A DNA stretch of 64,000 nucleotides from Pseudomonas sp. GD04091 (GTDB lineage Bacteria; Pseudomonadota; Gammaproteobacteria; Pseudomonadales; Pseudomonadaceae). The stretch covers positions 1 to 64,000 of the forward strand of contig NZ_JAOEBG010000021.1 of assembly GCF_029836165.1 (NCBI RefSeq), given 5' to 3'. The position numbers and the translations under genes are program-made. The notes beneath the pieces were generated by a model. It ran no database searches and was not told where the DNA came from. It saw nothing but the letters and a program-made list of their open reading frames with translations. Shown piece by piece: positions 31,545 through 40,664 of this stretch (positions are counted from its first letter, which is position 1; each line of letters begins with the position of its first letter).

Positions 31545-32184
31545 CTGCCTTGCCTCCTTTGCATGAATGGAAACGGGTACATCCCGCACCCGAGTGAATG
31601 CGTGGGCATTCGCACGGCACTATGCCAATTGGATCCAATCCTTGCAAGCCATCATTGCGCCATGGCTGAAGCAGAGCACAGAACCTGTCGCTGGAACGCC
31701 TCGGCACCCTTCATGGCAACGGCCGCTCGATGCAAACAGGGTAATTGAAGCCTGATCATCGAAGGTGTCGGACACGCCCACCCAGTGCAATTGAAGTACG
31801 AACTTAACACCCGAAGAAACAGCAATAAAAGAGATGACGAAAGGCCATCAACGGAATGGAAACTTTGAAAAACGTCGATTTGACGCCATTTTATCGTCAG
31901 CAGCGCACGAATCATTTTTTTGACGCCTAACTTATATCAAACTTTAACTATATGATTTTATTGAGTTTTTTAACTTTAATGTGACAACAAAAGTCATTTT
32001 CAAACTTAAAAAACAACAAAGCTTGCCGAGCAAATAAAAAACTCCTTAGGATGTAAAAAGACCACCAAGAAACAGCTTGCAGCGCCACATTCGAGCGCGG
32101 CTTTATTCTGCGCGCCTGCCACTAAAAAACTTCTTGAACTGTGTATCTCGGCCGGCCTTGCGCCGCGCCTGGGGAGAGGGATCT
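31545..32184. promoter_or_regulatory. AT-rich control region upstream of the alginate-type operon
   Basis: A 640-base noncoding stretch. From about 31790 to 32130 it is strikingly AT-rich against a GC-rich surround. TTTGACGCC occurs twice in direct orientation, at 31879 and 31919, 40 bases apart. A loose sigma-70-like pair (TTGACG at 31920, TTTAAC at 31943, 17-base spacer) overlaps the second copy. The leader to algD would be over 200 bases. AT-rich promoters of this sort are typical silencing sites for MvaT/MvaU-type (H-NS-like) proteins; that is inference. Confidence 0.45.
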
Positions 32185-33492
32185 ATGAACATCAGTATCT
32201 TTGGACTTGGCTATGTGGGCGCCGTGTGCGCCGGGTGCCTGTCGGCGCGCGGGCACCTGGTAGTGGGAGTGGACGTCGACCAGACGAAGATCGACATGAT
32301 CAACCAGGGCCGCTCGCCGATCGTCGAGCCAGGGCTCGAACAACTGCTGCTCGACGGTGTGCGCCAGGGCCGCCTGCGCGGTACCACCGATGTCCAGGCC
32401 GCGATCCTGTCCAGCGAGCTTTCACTGCTGTGCGTGGGCACGCCGAGCAAGAAGAACGGCGACCTCGACCTGGTCTACATGGAGGCGGTGTGCCGGGAGA
32501 TCGGCGCGGCCCTGCATGACAAGGCCAGCCGCCATACCGTGGTGGTGCGCAGCACGGTACTGCCCGGCACGCTGAACAACGTGGTCATTCCCATTCTCGA
32601 GAAAGCGTCGGGCAAGAAGGCCGGTATCGACTTCGGCGTGGCGGTCAACCCCGAGTTCCTGCGCGAGAGCACGGCGATCCAGGACTACGACTTCCCGGCC
32701 ATGACCGTGATCGGCGAACTCGACAGCCAGTCGGGCGACCTGCTCGAATCGCTGTACCAGGGCCTCGATGCGCCGGTGATCCGCAAGTCGGTCGAGGTGG
32801 CCGAGCTGATCAAGTACACCTGCAACGTCTGGCACGCCACCAAGGTCAGCTTCGCCAACGAGATCGGCAACATCGCCAAGGCCTCGGGGGTCGATGGCCG
32901 CGAGGTGATGGACGTGGTCTGCCAGGACCACAAGCTCAACCTCTCGCGCTACTACCTGCGCCCGGGCTTCGCTTTCGGTGGCTCCTGCCTGCCCAAGGAC
33001 GTGCGCGCCCTCACCTACCGCGCCAGCCAGCTGGACGTCGCACACCCGCTACTGGCATCGATCATGGCCAGCAACCGTAACCAGGTACAGAACGCACTCG
33101 ACCTGGTGACGCAATCCGGCAAACGCAAGGTCGCCTTGCTCGGGCTGGCGTTCAAGGCCGGCAGCGACGATTTGCGCGAAAGCCCGCTGGTGACCCTGGC
33201 CGAGCAGCTGACCGGCAAGGGTTACGACGTGCGCATCTTCGACGCCAACGTCGATCACGCCCGCCAGTTCGGCGCCAACCGTCACTACATCGAGCAGCAG
33301 ATCCCGCACGTCAGCGCCCTGTTGCGCAGTGACCTGCAGCAGGTGATCGACGAGGCCGAAGTGATCGTGCTGGGCAACAACGACGAGCGCTTCGTCCAGG
33401 CACTGGAAGTTGGCACCGACAAACAGGTGATCGACCTGGTCGGGTTCATGGCCGGCGCCAGCGACGCCCGGCGCCAGGGCATCTGCTGGTAA
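32185..33492 (+). CDS. algD: GDP-mannose 6-dehydrogenase
   Basis: 435 residues, nearly the P. aeruginosa AlgD length (436). It oxidises GDP-mannose to GDP-mannuronate, the precursor of alginate. The N-terminal NAD fold is FGLGYVGAVCAG, and the catalytic segment FAFGGSCLPKDVRALTYRA carries the nucleophilic Cys. Many AlgD signatures are kept (VGTPSKKNGDLDL, NPEFLRESTAI) and the C-terminus is GICW. ATG 32185 has GGGAGAGG 6 bases upstream. From memory it differs from the usual P. putida AlgD at many positions, so it is likely a paralogue. Confidence 0.95.
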   Translation: MNISIFGLGYVGAVCAGCLSARGHLVVGVDVDQTKIDMINQGRSPIVEPGLEQLLLDGVRQGRLRGTTDVQAAILSSELSLLCVGTPSKKNGDLDLVYMEAVCREIGAALHDKASRHTVVVRSTVLPGTLNNVVIPILEKASGKKAGIDFGVAVNPEFLRESTAIQDYDFPAMTVIGELDSQSGDLLESLYQGLDAPVIRKSVEVAELIKYTCNVWHATKVSFANEIGNIAKASGVDGREVMDVVCQDHKLNLSRYYLRPGFAFGGSCLPKDVRALTYRASQLDVAHPLLASIMASNRNQVQNALDLVTQSGKRKVALLGLAFKAGSDDLRESPLVTLAEQLTGKGYDVRIFDANVDHARQFGANRHYIEQQIPHVSALLRSDLQQVIDEAEVIVLGNNDERFVQALEVGTDKQVIDLVGFMAGASDARRQGICW

Positions 33493-33549
33493 CCCAAGCC
33501 GCTCCCGCCGCGCCAGCGGTGGGCAACCGAACACAGGAGCTACAGCGAC

Positions 33550-35082
33550 ATGGAACGACAGCATCAGCGCCCTTGCGCGGCCCCGGGCTACCTGCGCGCG
33601 GCCGCCAGCTTCTGCGCCTGGGCGTTGCTCGCCGGGCTGATCGCGCTGGCCTCGCAGATGGTCGCGCCGCAGTACCTGGATCCGAGCCATCACCTGTTCA
33701 TCTTCATCATCGGCACCCTGGGCATGTGGCGCTACGGCAACGCCATCGTCCACTACCTGCGCGGCATGTACTTCCTGCACTGGCGCTTCCCGCGCCTGCG
33801 CCGTCAGGTCGAGCGACTGGGCGACGCGGCGTTGCCGTCGCACATGTTCATGGTGGTGACCAGCTTTCGCATCCCTACCCACACCACCTTCAAGGTGTAC
33901 CAGTCGGTGTTCCAGGAGGTGCAAAGGCTCAAGGTGCCATGCACGGTGATCGCCTCGATCGTCGAGAAAGGCGACGAGCAGTTCATCAAGGACATCATGC
34001 GCAACGAAGTGCAGGGTCGCGATGACATCGGCCTGGTGATCGTCCGCGCCCGCGGCACCGGCAAGCGCGATGGCCTGGCCCACGCCTTCCGCGTCCTGTC
34101 GCGGCAGATGCCGCTGGATGACGCGGTGGTCGGCGTGGTCGACGGCGACACCATGATGCTGCCGGGGTGCGTCGAGCGGGCGGTCAAGCTGTTCGCCCTG
34201 TTGCCGAACGTGGGCGGCCTGACCACCAACGAGTTCTGCGAGGTCGAGGGCAGCCGCTGGATGCGCCAGTGGCACTCGATGCGCTTCGTCCAGCGGCACA
34301 TCAACATGTGCTCGATGGCGTTGTCGCACCGGGTGCTGACCCTCACCGGGCGGTTGTCGTTCTTCCGTGCCAGCGTGATGACCGACCCGGATTTCATCCG
34401 CGATGTCGAAGCCGACTTCCTCCAGCATTGGCGCCTGGGCCGTTTCCAGTTCCTTACCGGCGACGACAAGTCGAGCTGGCTGAGCCTGATGCGCGCCGGC
34501 TGGGACACCTTCTACGTGCCCGACAGCCACACCCTGACGGTGGAGCACCCGCCCAGCGACAGTTTCTGGGTCGCCACCCGCCAGCTGATGTTCCGCTGGT
34601 ACGGCAACTCGCTGCGCCAGAACTTCCGCGCCACCGCCCTGCTCGGCCGCGCGCGCCTGGGGCTGTTCACCCTCTACGTGCTGCTCGACCAGCGCGTGTC
34701 GATGTGGACCTGCCTGATGGGCCTGACCGCCTCGGTGGTGGCCGGCCTGGTATTCGGCATCCAGTACCTGCTGGTGTACCTGTTCTGGGTACTGATCTCG
34801 CGCAGCCTGGTGACGGTGCTGTTCGTCTTCGCCGGACACCCGGTCAGCCCGATGTACCCGTTCGTTCTCTATTACAACCAGATCGTCGGTTCGCTGATGA
34901 AGGTCTACGCCATGTTCCACATGGACCAGCAACGCTGGACGCGGCAGCAGACCACCCTGGCCAACGGCAGCGTCGACTTCGACGCCAGCCTCAATCGCTG
35001 GTCCTCGAAGGCGATGCTGTGTTCCTCGATCGCCATCTTCTTCGGGGTCATCACCGTTCTTCTGGAACTCACGCAACGTTAA
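33550..35082 (+). CDS. alg8: Alginate-type polymannuronate synthase Alg8 (GT2)
   Basis: 510 residues (P. aeruginosa Alg8 is 494). Two N-terminal membrane helices are followed by a cytoplasmic GT2 domain with Asp198-Gly-Asp200, the catalytic-base region GDD (Asp305/306) and Gln345-x-x-x-Arg349-Trp350; further helices close the protein. It polymerises mannuronate from GDP-mannuronate and pushes the chain through the inner membrane, with Alg44 as c-di-GMP-sensing partner. It begins 57 bases after algD. Confidence 0.94.
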   Translation: MERQHQRPCAAPGYLRAAASFCAWALLAGLIALASQMVAPQYLDPSHHLFIFIIGTLGMWRYGNAIVHYLRGMYFLHWRFPRLRRQVERLGDAALPSHMFMVVTSFRIPTHTTFKVYQSVFQEVQRLKVPCTVIASIVEKGDEQFIKDIMRNEVQGRDDIGLVIVRARGTGKRDGLAHAFRVLSRQMPLDDAVVGVVDGDTMMLPGCVERAVKLFALLPNVGGLTTNEFCEVEGSRWMRQWHSMRFVQRHINMCSMALSHRVLTLTGRLSFFRASVMTDPDFIRDVEADFLQHWRLGRFQFLTGDDKSSWLSLMRAGWDTFYVPDSHTLTVEHPPSDSFWVATRQLMFRWYGNSLRQNFRATALLGRARLGLFTLYVLLDQRVSMWTCLMGLTASVVAGLVFGIQYLLVYLFWVLISRSLVTVLFVFAGHPVSPMYPFVLYYNQIVGSLMKVYAMFHMDQQRWTRQQTTLANGSVDFDASLNRWSSKAMLCSSIAIFFGVITVLLELTQR

Positions 35083-35098
35083 GGAAAGGCGCCTGCAC

Positions 35099-36262
35099 AT
35101 GAGTACTTCGAATACCCCCGCCACCCCGGGCAAGACCGCGGCCAACATCGTCCACGAAGCCATCGACGAACGTCAGTACGTGCGCACCCGGATGAACGCG
35201 CGGGTGCGCATGGCCGGTGCCGGTCGCGAGTCGTTCGAGGCGGACCTGGCGGATATCTCGCTGGGCGGCATCGGCCTGCTGCACGAGGCGCCGCTGACCG
35301 TCGGCGCACTCTATGACGCCTCGATCCAGCTGCGCCTGAACCAGGTGGACCTGTCGATCGACGGCAAGGTGCGCATCGTGTCCCAGCGCGGCAAGGAGGT
35401 CGGCGCCCAGTTCGTCGACCTCGACGCCCAGAAGCGCGACATCCTGCGCTACCTGATCAGTGCCTACCTGTCGGGCGAGATCGCCGACATCAACGGCCTG
35501 TTCAACGTGATGCAGCGTGAGAACTACATCAAGGAGCGCAAGCACAAGCAGGCCACCGCCCGCACCCCGGGCGAGCGCCTGAAGGCCGTGGCGGGCACCG
35601 CGCTGTACAGCGCGATCGGCCTCGCGGCGCTGGGTTTCGTCGGCTACAAGGGCTACCTGCTGTTCTTCCGCGTCCCGGCCGTGCAAGCCACGGTGGCGAC
35701 CAACGCGCAGGTGATCAGCATGCCGGACAACGGCTACGTGAAATACCTGCTGCCAGCCGGGGCCACCGAGGTCCAGGCCGGCCAGCCGCTGGCGAGCATC
35801 TCGACCCAGCTGGCCACCAGCTTCACCAGCCCGGCCGACATGAAGGCCCTGGCCGACCTGGCCCCGGGCGATCTGCAGGCGCTGCTCGGCCGCGCCACCA
35901 TCGAGACGGTGATCAACAGCCCGTGCGACTGCCAGGTGTACTACCCCTCGCCGCCGCTGGATGGCTACGGCTACAAGGCCGCGCCGATGATGCACCTGCT
36001 GCCGAAGAACGAGGGCCTGTTCGTGCGCGCCAACGTGCCGTTCGACAAGCTCGCCGATGTCAGCCGCGTGCGCGCGGTGGACATGCAGGTGTTCGGCCTC
36101 GATGAGCACTTCAGCGGCAAGGTGGTCGATGCCCGCTCCGACGAAGCGAACCGCAACCTGGCCCTGACCATCCAGCCCGACAGCCCGCTGCCAGCGGCCG
36201 CCTACCAGAAGGCGGTGGCGGTCGACCTGTACCTGGGCCTGCCGTTCGGCAGCGCCAACTGA
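35099..36262 (+). CDS. alg44: c-di-GMP-binding co-polymerase Alg44
   Basis: 387 residues (389 in P. aeruginosa). The N-terminal PilZ domain keeps the binding residues Arg25-x-x-x-Arg29 and Asp52-x-Ser54-x-x-Gly57. A single membrane helix (about 165 to 187) leads to a periplasmic HlyD-like domain (DNGYVKYLLPAGATEVQAGQPL). c-di-GMP binding here switches on Alg8, so the operon is expected to be controlled after translation by c-di-GMP just like alginate. It begins 16 bases after alg8. Confidence 0.94.
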   Translation: MSTSNTPATPGKTAANIVHEAIDERQYVRTRMNARVRMAGAGRESFEADLADISLGGIGLLHEAPLTVGALYDASIQLRLNQVDLSIDGKVRIVSQRGKEVGAQFVDLDAQKRDILRYLISAYLSGEIADINGLFNVMQRENYIKERKHKQATARTPGERLKAVAGTALYSAIGLAALGFVGYKGYLLFFRVPAVQATVATNAQVISMPDNGYVKYLLPAGATEVQAGQPLASISTQLATSFTSPADMKALADLAPGDLQALLGRATIETVINSPCDCQVYYPSPPLDGYGYKAAPMMHLLPKNEGLFVRANVPFDKLADVSRVRAVDMQVFGLDEHFSGKVVDARSDEANRNLALTIQPDSPLPAAAYQKAVAVDLYLGLPFGSAN

Positions 36263-36271
36263 GGACCGGCC

Positions 36272-37720
36272 ATGAACGCCAAGAACGCCCCACGGCTGTT
36301 GCTGGCCGGCCTGGGCCTGGCCTGGGCGGGTGCCGCCTGTGCCGGGCAAAGCCTGGAGCAGATCCGCTACGCGCTGTACAAGGACCCGAGCGCCGATGTC
36401 AGCGCCGACCTGCGCGAGCTCGCCGCGCGGGGCGACCTGGCCTCCAAGCAGTTGCTCGGCGACGTGCTCGCCGGCAATGAAGGGGCCAGCCGCCAGGAGA
36501 TCATCCGCCTGTACCGCGAAGCCTTCGCCGACGGCAAGGGCCAGATTCCGGCACTGGCCTCGCTGGCCCGCCTGCTCGATCGCACCCCGCGCCTGCAGCG
36601 CAGCCAGGAGCCCTGGGTGCGCGAGGCGCTGACCCGTTACCCCAACGACCGCGATCCGCGCAGCACCAGCACCAGCCTGGAAGTGTTCCTGGTCTATCCG
36701 CAGCTGTTCCCCGGCCAGCGTGCCGCCGAACTGCTGGCCCTGTACGAACAGAGCTGCCTGCTCAATTGTCGCCCCGAGCTGTACCGCGCCGTGGTGGCCG
36801 AGCGCCAGGGCCGACGCGACGAGGCCGAGCGCTGGTATCGGCAGGCCGCGCGCATCGACCCGCGCGGCATCGATCGTTACTACCGCTTCCTCGGCGAGCG
36901 CCAGGACCCGGTCTTCCTCGCCTTCGCCCGCAGCCTGGAGCCCGAGATGGCCAGCCTGTCGGTGGAGGTGGTGCAGCGCATCGGCTCGCTGATCGACAGC
37001 ATCCACGGCATCACCCGCGCCGAGCTGGACGCCGAGCGCGAGCAACGCCAGGGCATCGCCATGGGCCCCAAGGTCGAACCCAGCGCCGAACAGCTGGCCC
37101 GCGATCAGGCCAACGCCAAAGTGCGCGCCGAGGGCATCGCCGAGTACCAGCGCTGGCTGGACCACGCCGTCGCCCGTGGCTACCTGCCAGCGCTGGTATC
37201 CAAGGCCAGCTTCATGATTTCCAACCCCACCGAACATAACGCCGAGCAGGCCCAGGCGCTGATCGAGCAGGTGCGGGCCAAGGACCCGACCCGGGCCAAG
37301 GCTCTGGACGCCTCGTTCTACATGGTCAACAACTGGCTGACCCTGGACCCCGAGAAGTCCCAGGTGCTGATCGACGAACTGATCGCCGCTCGCTTCCCCG
37401 ATGCGCAACTGCTGCTCGGCGACCTGTACAGCAAAGGTGGTCTCGACCAGCCCGACCAGGAGCGCGCCCTCGCCGTGTGGCAACAGCAGGCCGAGCAAGG
37501 CTCGATCGCCGCCTGGTACCGCATGGCCACGGTGTACCTGCGCGGTCGCGCCATCTGCCATGACCCAGTCAAGGCCTACACCTATGCACGCATCGCCCTG
37601 GACCTGGGCGACACCCGCGCCCGCGGCCTGCTCAGGCGGCTGGACAAGACCCTGCCCAAGGATGACATCGAGCGCGCCCTGGCCGCGCGCAACGAACTGT
37701 TGAAGGAGGCCACCCTGTGA
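36272..37720 (+). CDS. algK: Sel1/TPR-repeat periplasmic scaffold AlgK
   Basis: 482 residues of helical Sel1-like repeats (for example AQLLLGDLYSKGGLDQPDQERALAVW, split by loops) that assemble the alginate secretion complex and hold AlgE. The signal peptide ends in GAAC23; the Cys could be lipidated as in P. aeruginosa AlgK, though the lipobox is weak (Gly at -3), and cleavage after ACA is an alternative. The start lies 9 bases after alg44; the stop overlaps the start of algE. Confidence 0.88.
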   Translation: MNAKNAPRLLLAGLGLAWAGAACAGQSLEQIRYALYKDPSADVSADLRELAARGDLASKQLLGDVLAGNEGASRQEIIRLYREAFADGKGQIPALASLARLLDRTPRLQRSQEPWVREALTRYPNDRDPRSTSTSLEVFLVYPQLFPGQRAAELLALYEQSCLLNCRPELYRAVVAERQGRRDEAERWYRQAARIDPRGIDRYYRFLGERQDPVFLAFARSLEPEMASLSVEVVQRIGSLIDSIHGITRAELDAEREQRQGIAMGPKVEPSAEQLARDQANAKVRAEGIAEYQRWLDHAVARGYLPALVSKASFMISNPTEHNAEQAQALIEQVRAKDPTRAKALDASFYMVNNWLTLDPEKSQVLIDELIAARFPDAQLLLGDLYSKGGLDQPDQERALAVWQQQAEQGSIAAWYRMATVYLRGRAICHDPVKAYTYARIALDLGDTRARGLLRRLDKTLPKDDIERALAARNELLKEATL

Positions 37721-39165
37721 AAGCGCATCAACCCCTGTTCGGCGCCCTGCTCGCCCTGGCCCCGCTGCCAGCCGCCCTGGCGCTGGAGGAAATCACCGGC
37801 CCCGAGGCCGACAGCAATGCGCCCGTGCGCGTCGCCAACCTGGACGGCGGCGAGCCGGTGATCACCTCGGAGTTCTTCAACAAGCTCACCGTGCAGACCG
37901 GCTACGGCCCGGAAGACTCCCAGGTCGGCCGCGACCGCGAGAGCTTCTACAGCCTGCGCTACGAGCCTTCGTTCGCCTGGTACTCGCCGGAAAAACGCTG
38001 GGCCAAGTGGATGGTCTACGGTCGCCTGTGGCTGAACTACGACTCCAGCCAGTCGAGCAACCTGGCCAACGAATCGACCAACAACAATGAGCGCGAACAG
38101 CCGGAAGGCTGGTACGCCGAGCTGCGCGAGCTGTACGTCAAGCGCAACCTGATCGGCGACGACCCACGCTTCTCGTTGTCGTTCGGTCGCCAGCGCTTCT
38201 ACGACGACTACGGCATCTGGTGGGACGACAGCCTGGAATCGGTACGCTTCAACTATCAGGACACCTTCTCCGACGCCTTCGTCGCGGTCGGGCAGAAGTT
38301 CCACAACTACAACACCGACGTCAACTCGCTGGCCGCCAGCGAGGAACGCACGCTGTACCTGATGGGCCAGTACGCCTATCGCTGGAACCCGAACAACCAG
38401 GTTGGCGTGCGCCTGATGCACGAGAACGATCGCAGCGACCACGACATCGATGATCGCTACGACTTCAAGGGCCTGCGCTACGGCGTGTTCTTCAAGGGCG
38501 ACAACCTGCCGCTCGACAGCGACTACCACCTGGAACTCGCGGCGCTGGACGGCAAGATGGACAACACCGACGGCAACGGCGTCACCACCACCGGTCACAC
38601 CAGCCGTGGCTGGGCAGCGCTGGGCGAGGTCGGCAAGCGTTTCGACAACCTGCCCTGGACCCCGCGCGTGGCCCTGCGCGGCGGCCTGACCGACAAGCCG
38701 GATGACGACAACGACGGTTTTCGCCTCAACCCGATCCAGTCCGACCGCATCACTCGCCAGGGCTCCTACAGCACGCGCCTGACCAGCTCGTTCGTCGCCC
38801 TCGACCTGCGCAACCTGAGCTACTACGGCATCGCCCTGGAGACCCGGCCCACTCCGCGCAGCGCCCTGGACCTGCGCGTGACCCAGCTCAACCTGCGCGA
38901 CAAGGACGGCGCCCTGCCGATCCGCATGGACGCCGAAGCCCGCTCGCGACGCCAGAGCGACATCAACGCAGGCGGCAACGGCAATGGCGACAACGTCGGC
39001 CAGATGATCGACCTCAACTACTACTGGAAGATGTTCCCGGTAGCCCTCGACGGCAAGCACCTGGACGTCAACACCCTGGTCAGCGCCAGCTACCTCAACG
39101 CCGGCAGCGCACTGGACACCGGTGACGACTACCAGCTGAGTGTCGGCGTGGTGATCAGCTACTAA
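37717..39165 (+). CDS. algE: Outer-membrane export porin AlgE
   Basis: 482 residues (490 in P. aeruginosa). A signal peptide is followed by an 18-strand barrel pattern with alternating hydrophobic strands and long acidic loops. The WWDDSLESVRFNYQ and SFGRQRFYDDYG segments are AlgE-like, and it ends in an aromatic C-terminal strand (VGVVISY). The start is GTG at 37717 within GTGA shared with the algK stop, with AAGGAGG 7 bases before. It exports the polymer across the outer membrane. Confidence 0.92.
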   Translation: MKAHQPLFGALLALAPLPAALALEEITGPEADSNAPVRVANLDGGEPVITSEFFNKLTVQTGYGPEDSQVGRDRESFYSLRYEPSFAWYSPEKRWAKWMVYGRLWLNYDSSQSSNLANESTNNNEREQPEGWYAELRELYVKRNLIGDDPRFSLSFGRQRFYDDYGIWWDDSLESVRFNYQDTFSDAFVAVGQKFHNYNTDVNSLAASEERTLYLMGQYAYRWNPNNQVGVRLMHENDRSDHDIDDRYDFKGLRYGVFFKGDNLPLDSDYHLELAALDGKMDNTDGNGVTTTGHTSRGWAALGEVGKRFDNLPWTPRVALRGGLTDKPDDDNDGFRLNPIQSDRITRQGSYSTRLTSSFVALDLRNLSYYGIALETRPTPRSALDLRVTQLNLRDKDGALPIRMDAEARSRRQSDINAGGNGNGDNVGQMIDLNYYWKMFPVALDGKHLDVNTLVSASYLNAGSALDTGDDYQLSVGVVISY

Positions 39166-39177
39166 GGACGGGCCTGC

Positions 39178-40605
39178 ATGATCTTCGCCTCCAACGTATT
39201 CCTGTTCCTCTACCTGCCGTTGTTCCTGGCCATCTACTACCTGGCCCGGCCGCAGTGGCGCTCGCTGGTGATCGTCGCCGCCAGCTACATCTTCTACGCA
39301 TGGTGGCGCCCGGACTTCCTGCTGTTGTTCGTCGCCATCACCTGGTGGAACTACGCGTTCGGGCTGCGCATCAAGGCGCGCCTGGATGCTGGCGACAAGC
39401 GCTGGGCACTGCGCCTGTTGTGGATCGGCGTGGCCGGCAACCTGGCCACGCTCGGCTACTTCAAGTACGCCAACTTCGGCGCCGAGGTCCTGGCCCTGCT
39501 GCTGGCTCCGCTGGGCATCAACACCTGGACGCTGGAGAACATCTTCCTGCCGCTGGGCATCTCGTTCTACGTGTTCCACGCCCTGAGCTACATCGTCGAC
39601 ATCTACCGCAAGGACGCCACGCCCACGCGCAGCTTCATCGACTTCGCCGCCTTCGTCGCGCTGTTCCCGCACCTGGTGGCGGGCCCCATCCTGCGCTACA
39701 GCCAGTTGGCGCCGCAGCTGCGCCAGCGCAGCCACTCGCTGGAACTGTTCTCGCTGGGCGTGTGCCGCTTCATGCTCGGCTTCATCATGAAGGTGCTGAT
39801 CGCCGACCGCCTGGCGCCGATCAACGTGCTGTTCATCGGCGAGGGCACCCTGCAGTTCAGCGATGCCTGGTTCGGCCTGGTGGTGTCGACCCTGCAGCTG
39901 TACTTCGACTTCGCCGGCTACAGCCACATGGCCCTTGGCCTGGCCCTGATGATGGGCTTTCGCTTCCCGGAAAACTTCAACCAGCCGTATGTGTCGCAGA
40001 GCATCACCGAGTTCTGGTCGCGCTGGCACATGACCCTGGCGCATTTCCTGCGCGACTACGTGTACATGCCGCTGGTGCGCAAGCGCGTGGCCGGCGCGCT
40101 GCCGGCGCTGGTCTGGACCATGCTGCTGTCGGGCCTGTGGCACGGCGCGAGCTTCGCCTTTATTTGCTGGGGGTTGTTCTTCGGCATCGGCATGGTGCTG
40201 GAGCGCAAGTTCGGCCTGGCGACCAAGGTCAGCACGCCCTATCACCTGGGTCGCAACCTGCGCACCGGCCTGCTGATCGTGCTGAGCATGCCGCTGTTCT
40301 TCACCATGGACCTGCGCCACAGCCTGCAGATCTACCAGGCGCTGCTGGGTTTCAACGGCTTCGGCTCGCTTGAGCTGTACGTGCTCGGCGCCTCGAAGAT
40401 GGCCATGGCCTTCGCCCTGGTGGCGTTCGCCTGGCTGATCCTGGCCGGGATCAACAACGTGCGCTTCTACGCCGGCAACAAGGAGGGCTACTTCATGCGT
40501 CACGTCGGCGTGCTGCACAGCCTGCTGCTGTGGGGCGCCTTCCTGCTGGCGCTGAGCAGCCTGGCGGCCAATTCGTTCTCGCCGTTCCTGTATTTCCAGT
40601 TCTAG
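39178..40605 (+). CDS. algI: MBOAT O-acetyltransferase AlgI
   Basis: A 475-residue multi-pass protein. The MBOAT catalytic His is His322 in GLWHGASF, the same number as in P. aeruginosa AlgI, although this protein is about 45 residues shorter overall. It carries acetyl groups across the inner membrane for AlgJ and AlgX. In canonical clusters algI lies after algL; here it directly follows algE by 12 bases. Confidence 0.94.
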   Translation: MIFASNVFLFLYLPLFLAIYYLARPQWRSLVIVAASYIFYAWWRPDFLLLFVAITWWNYAFGLRIKARLDAGDKRWALRLLWIGVAGNLATLGYFKYANFGAEVLALLLAPLGINTWTLENIFLPLGISFYVFHALSYIVDIYRKDATPTRSFIDFAAFVALFPHLVAGPILRYSQLAPQLRQRSHSLELFSLGVCRFMLGFIMKVLIADRLAPINVLFIGEGTLQFSDAWFGLVVSTLQLYFDFAGYSHMALGLALMMGFRFPENFNQPYVSQSITEFWSRWHMTLAHFLRDYVYMPLVRKRVAGALPALVWTMLLSGLWHGASFAFICWGLFFGIGMVLERKFGLATKVSTPYHLGRNLRTGLLIVLSMPLFFTMDLRHSLQIYQALLGFNGFGSLELYVLGASKMAMAFALVAFAWLILAGINNVRFYAGNKEGYFMRHVGVLHSLLLWGAFLLALSSLAANSFSPFLYFQF

Positions 40606-40664
40606 GGGGCTCCTGTGGGATCGCGTCAAATCAATGAATTGTGTCTCTGCTCCACGGGAGTGCC

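Noticed and set aside
31800-31830. GAACTT at 31800 as an AlgU (sigma-22) -35 box for the algD-like gene
   Set aside because: No TCTGA- or TCAAA-like -10 lies 16 or 17 bases downstream, and the site is nearly 400 bases from the gene.
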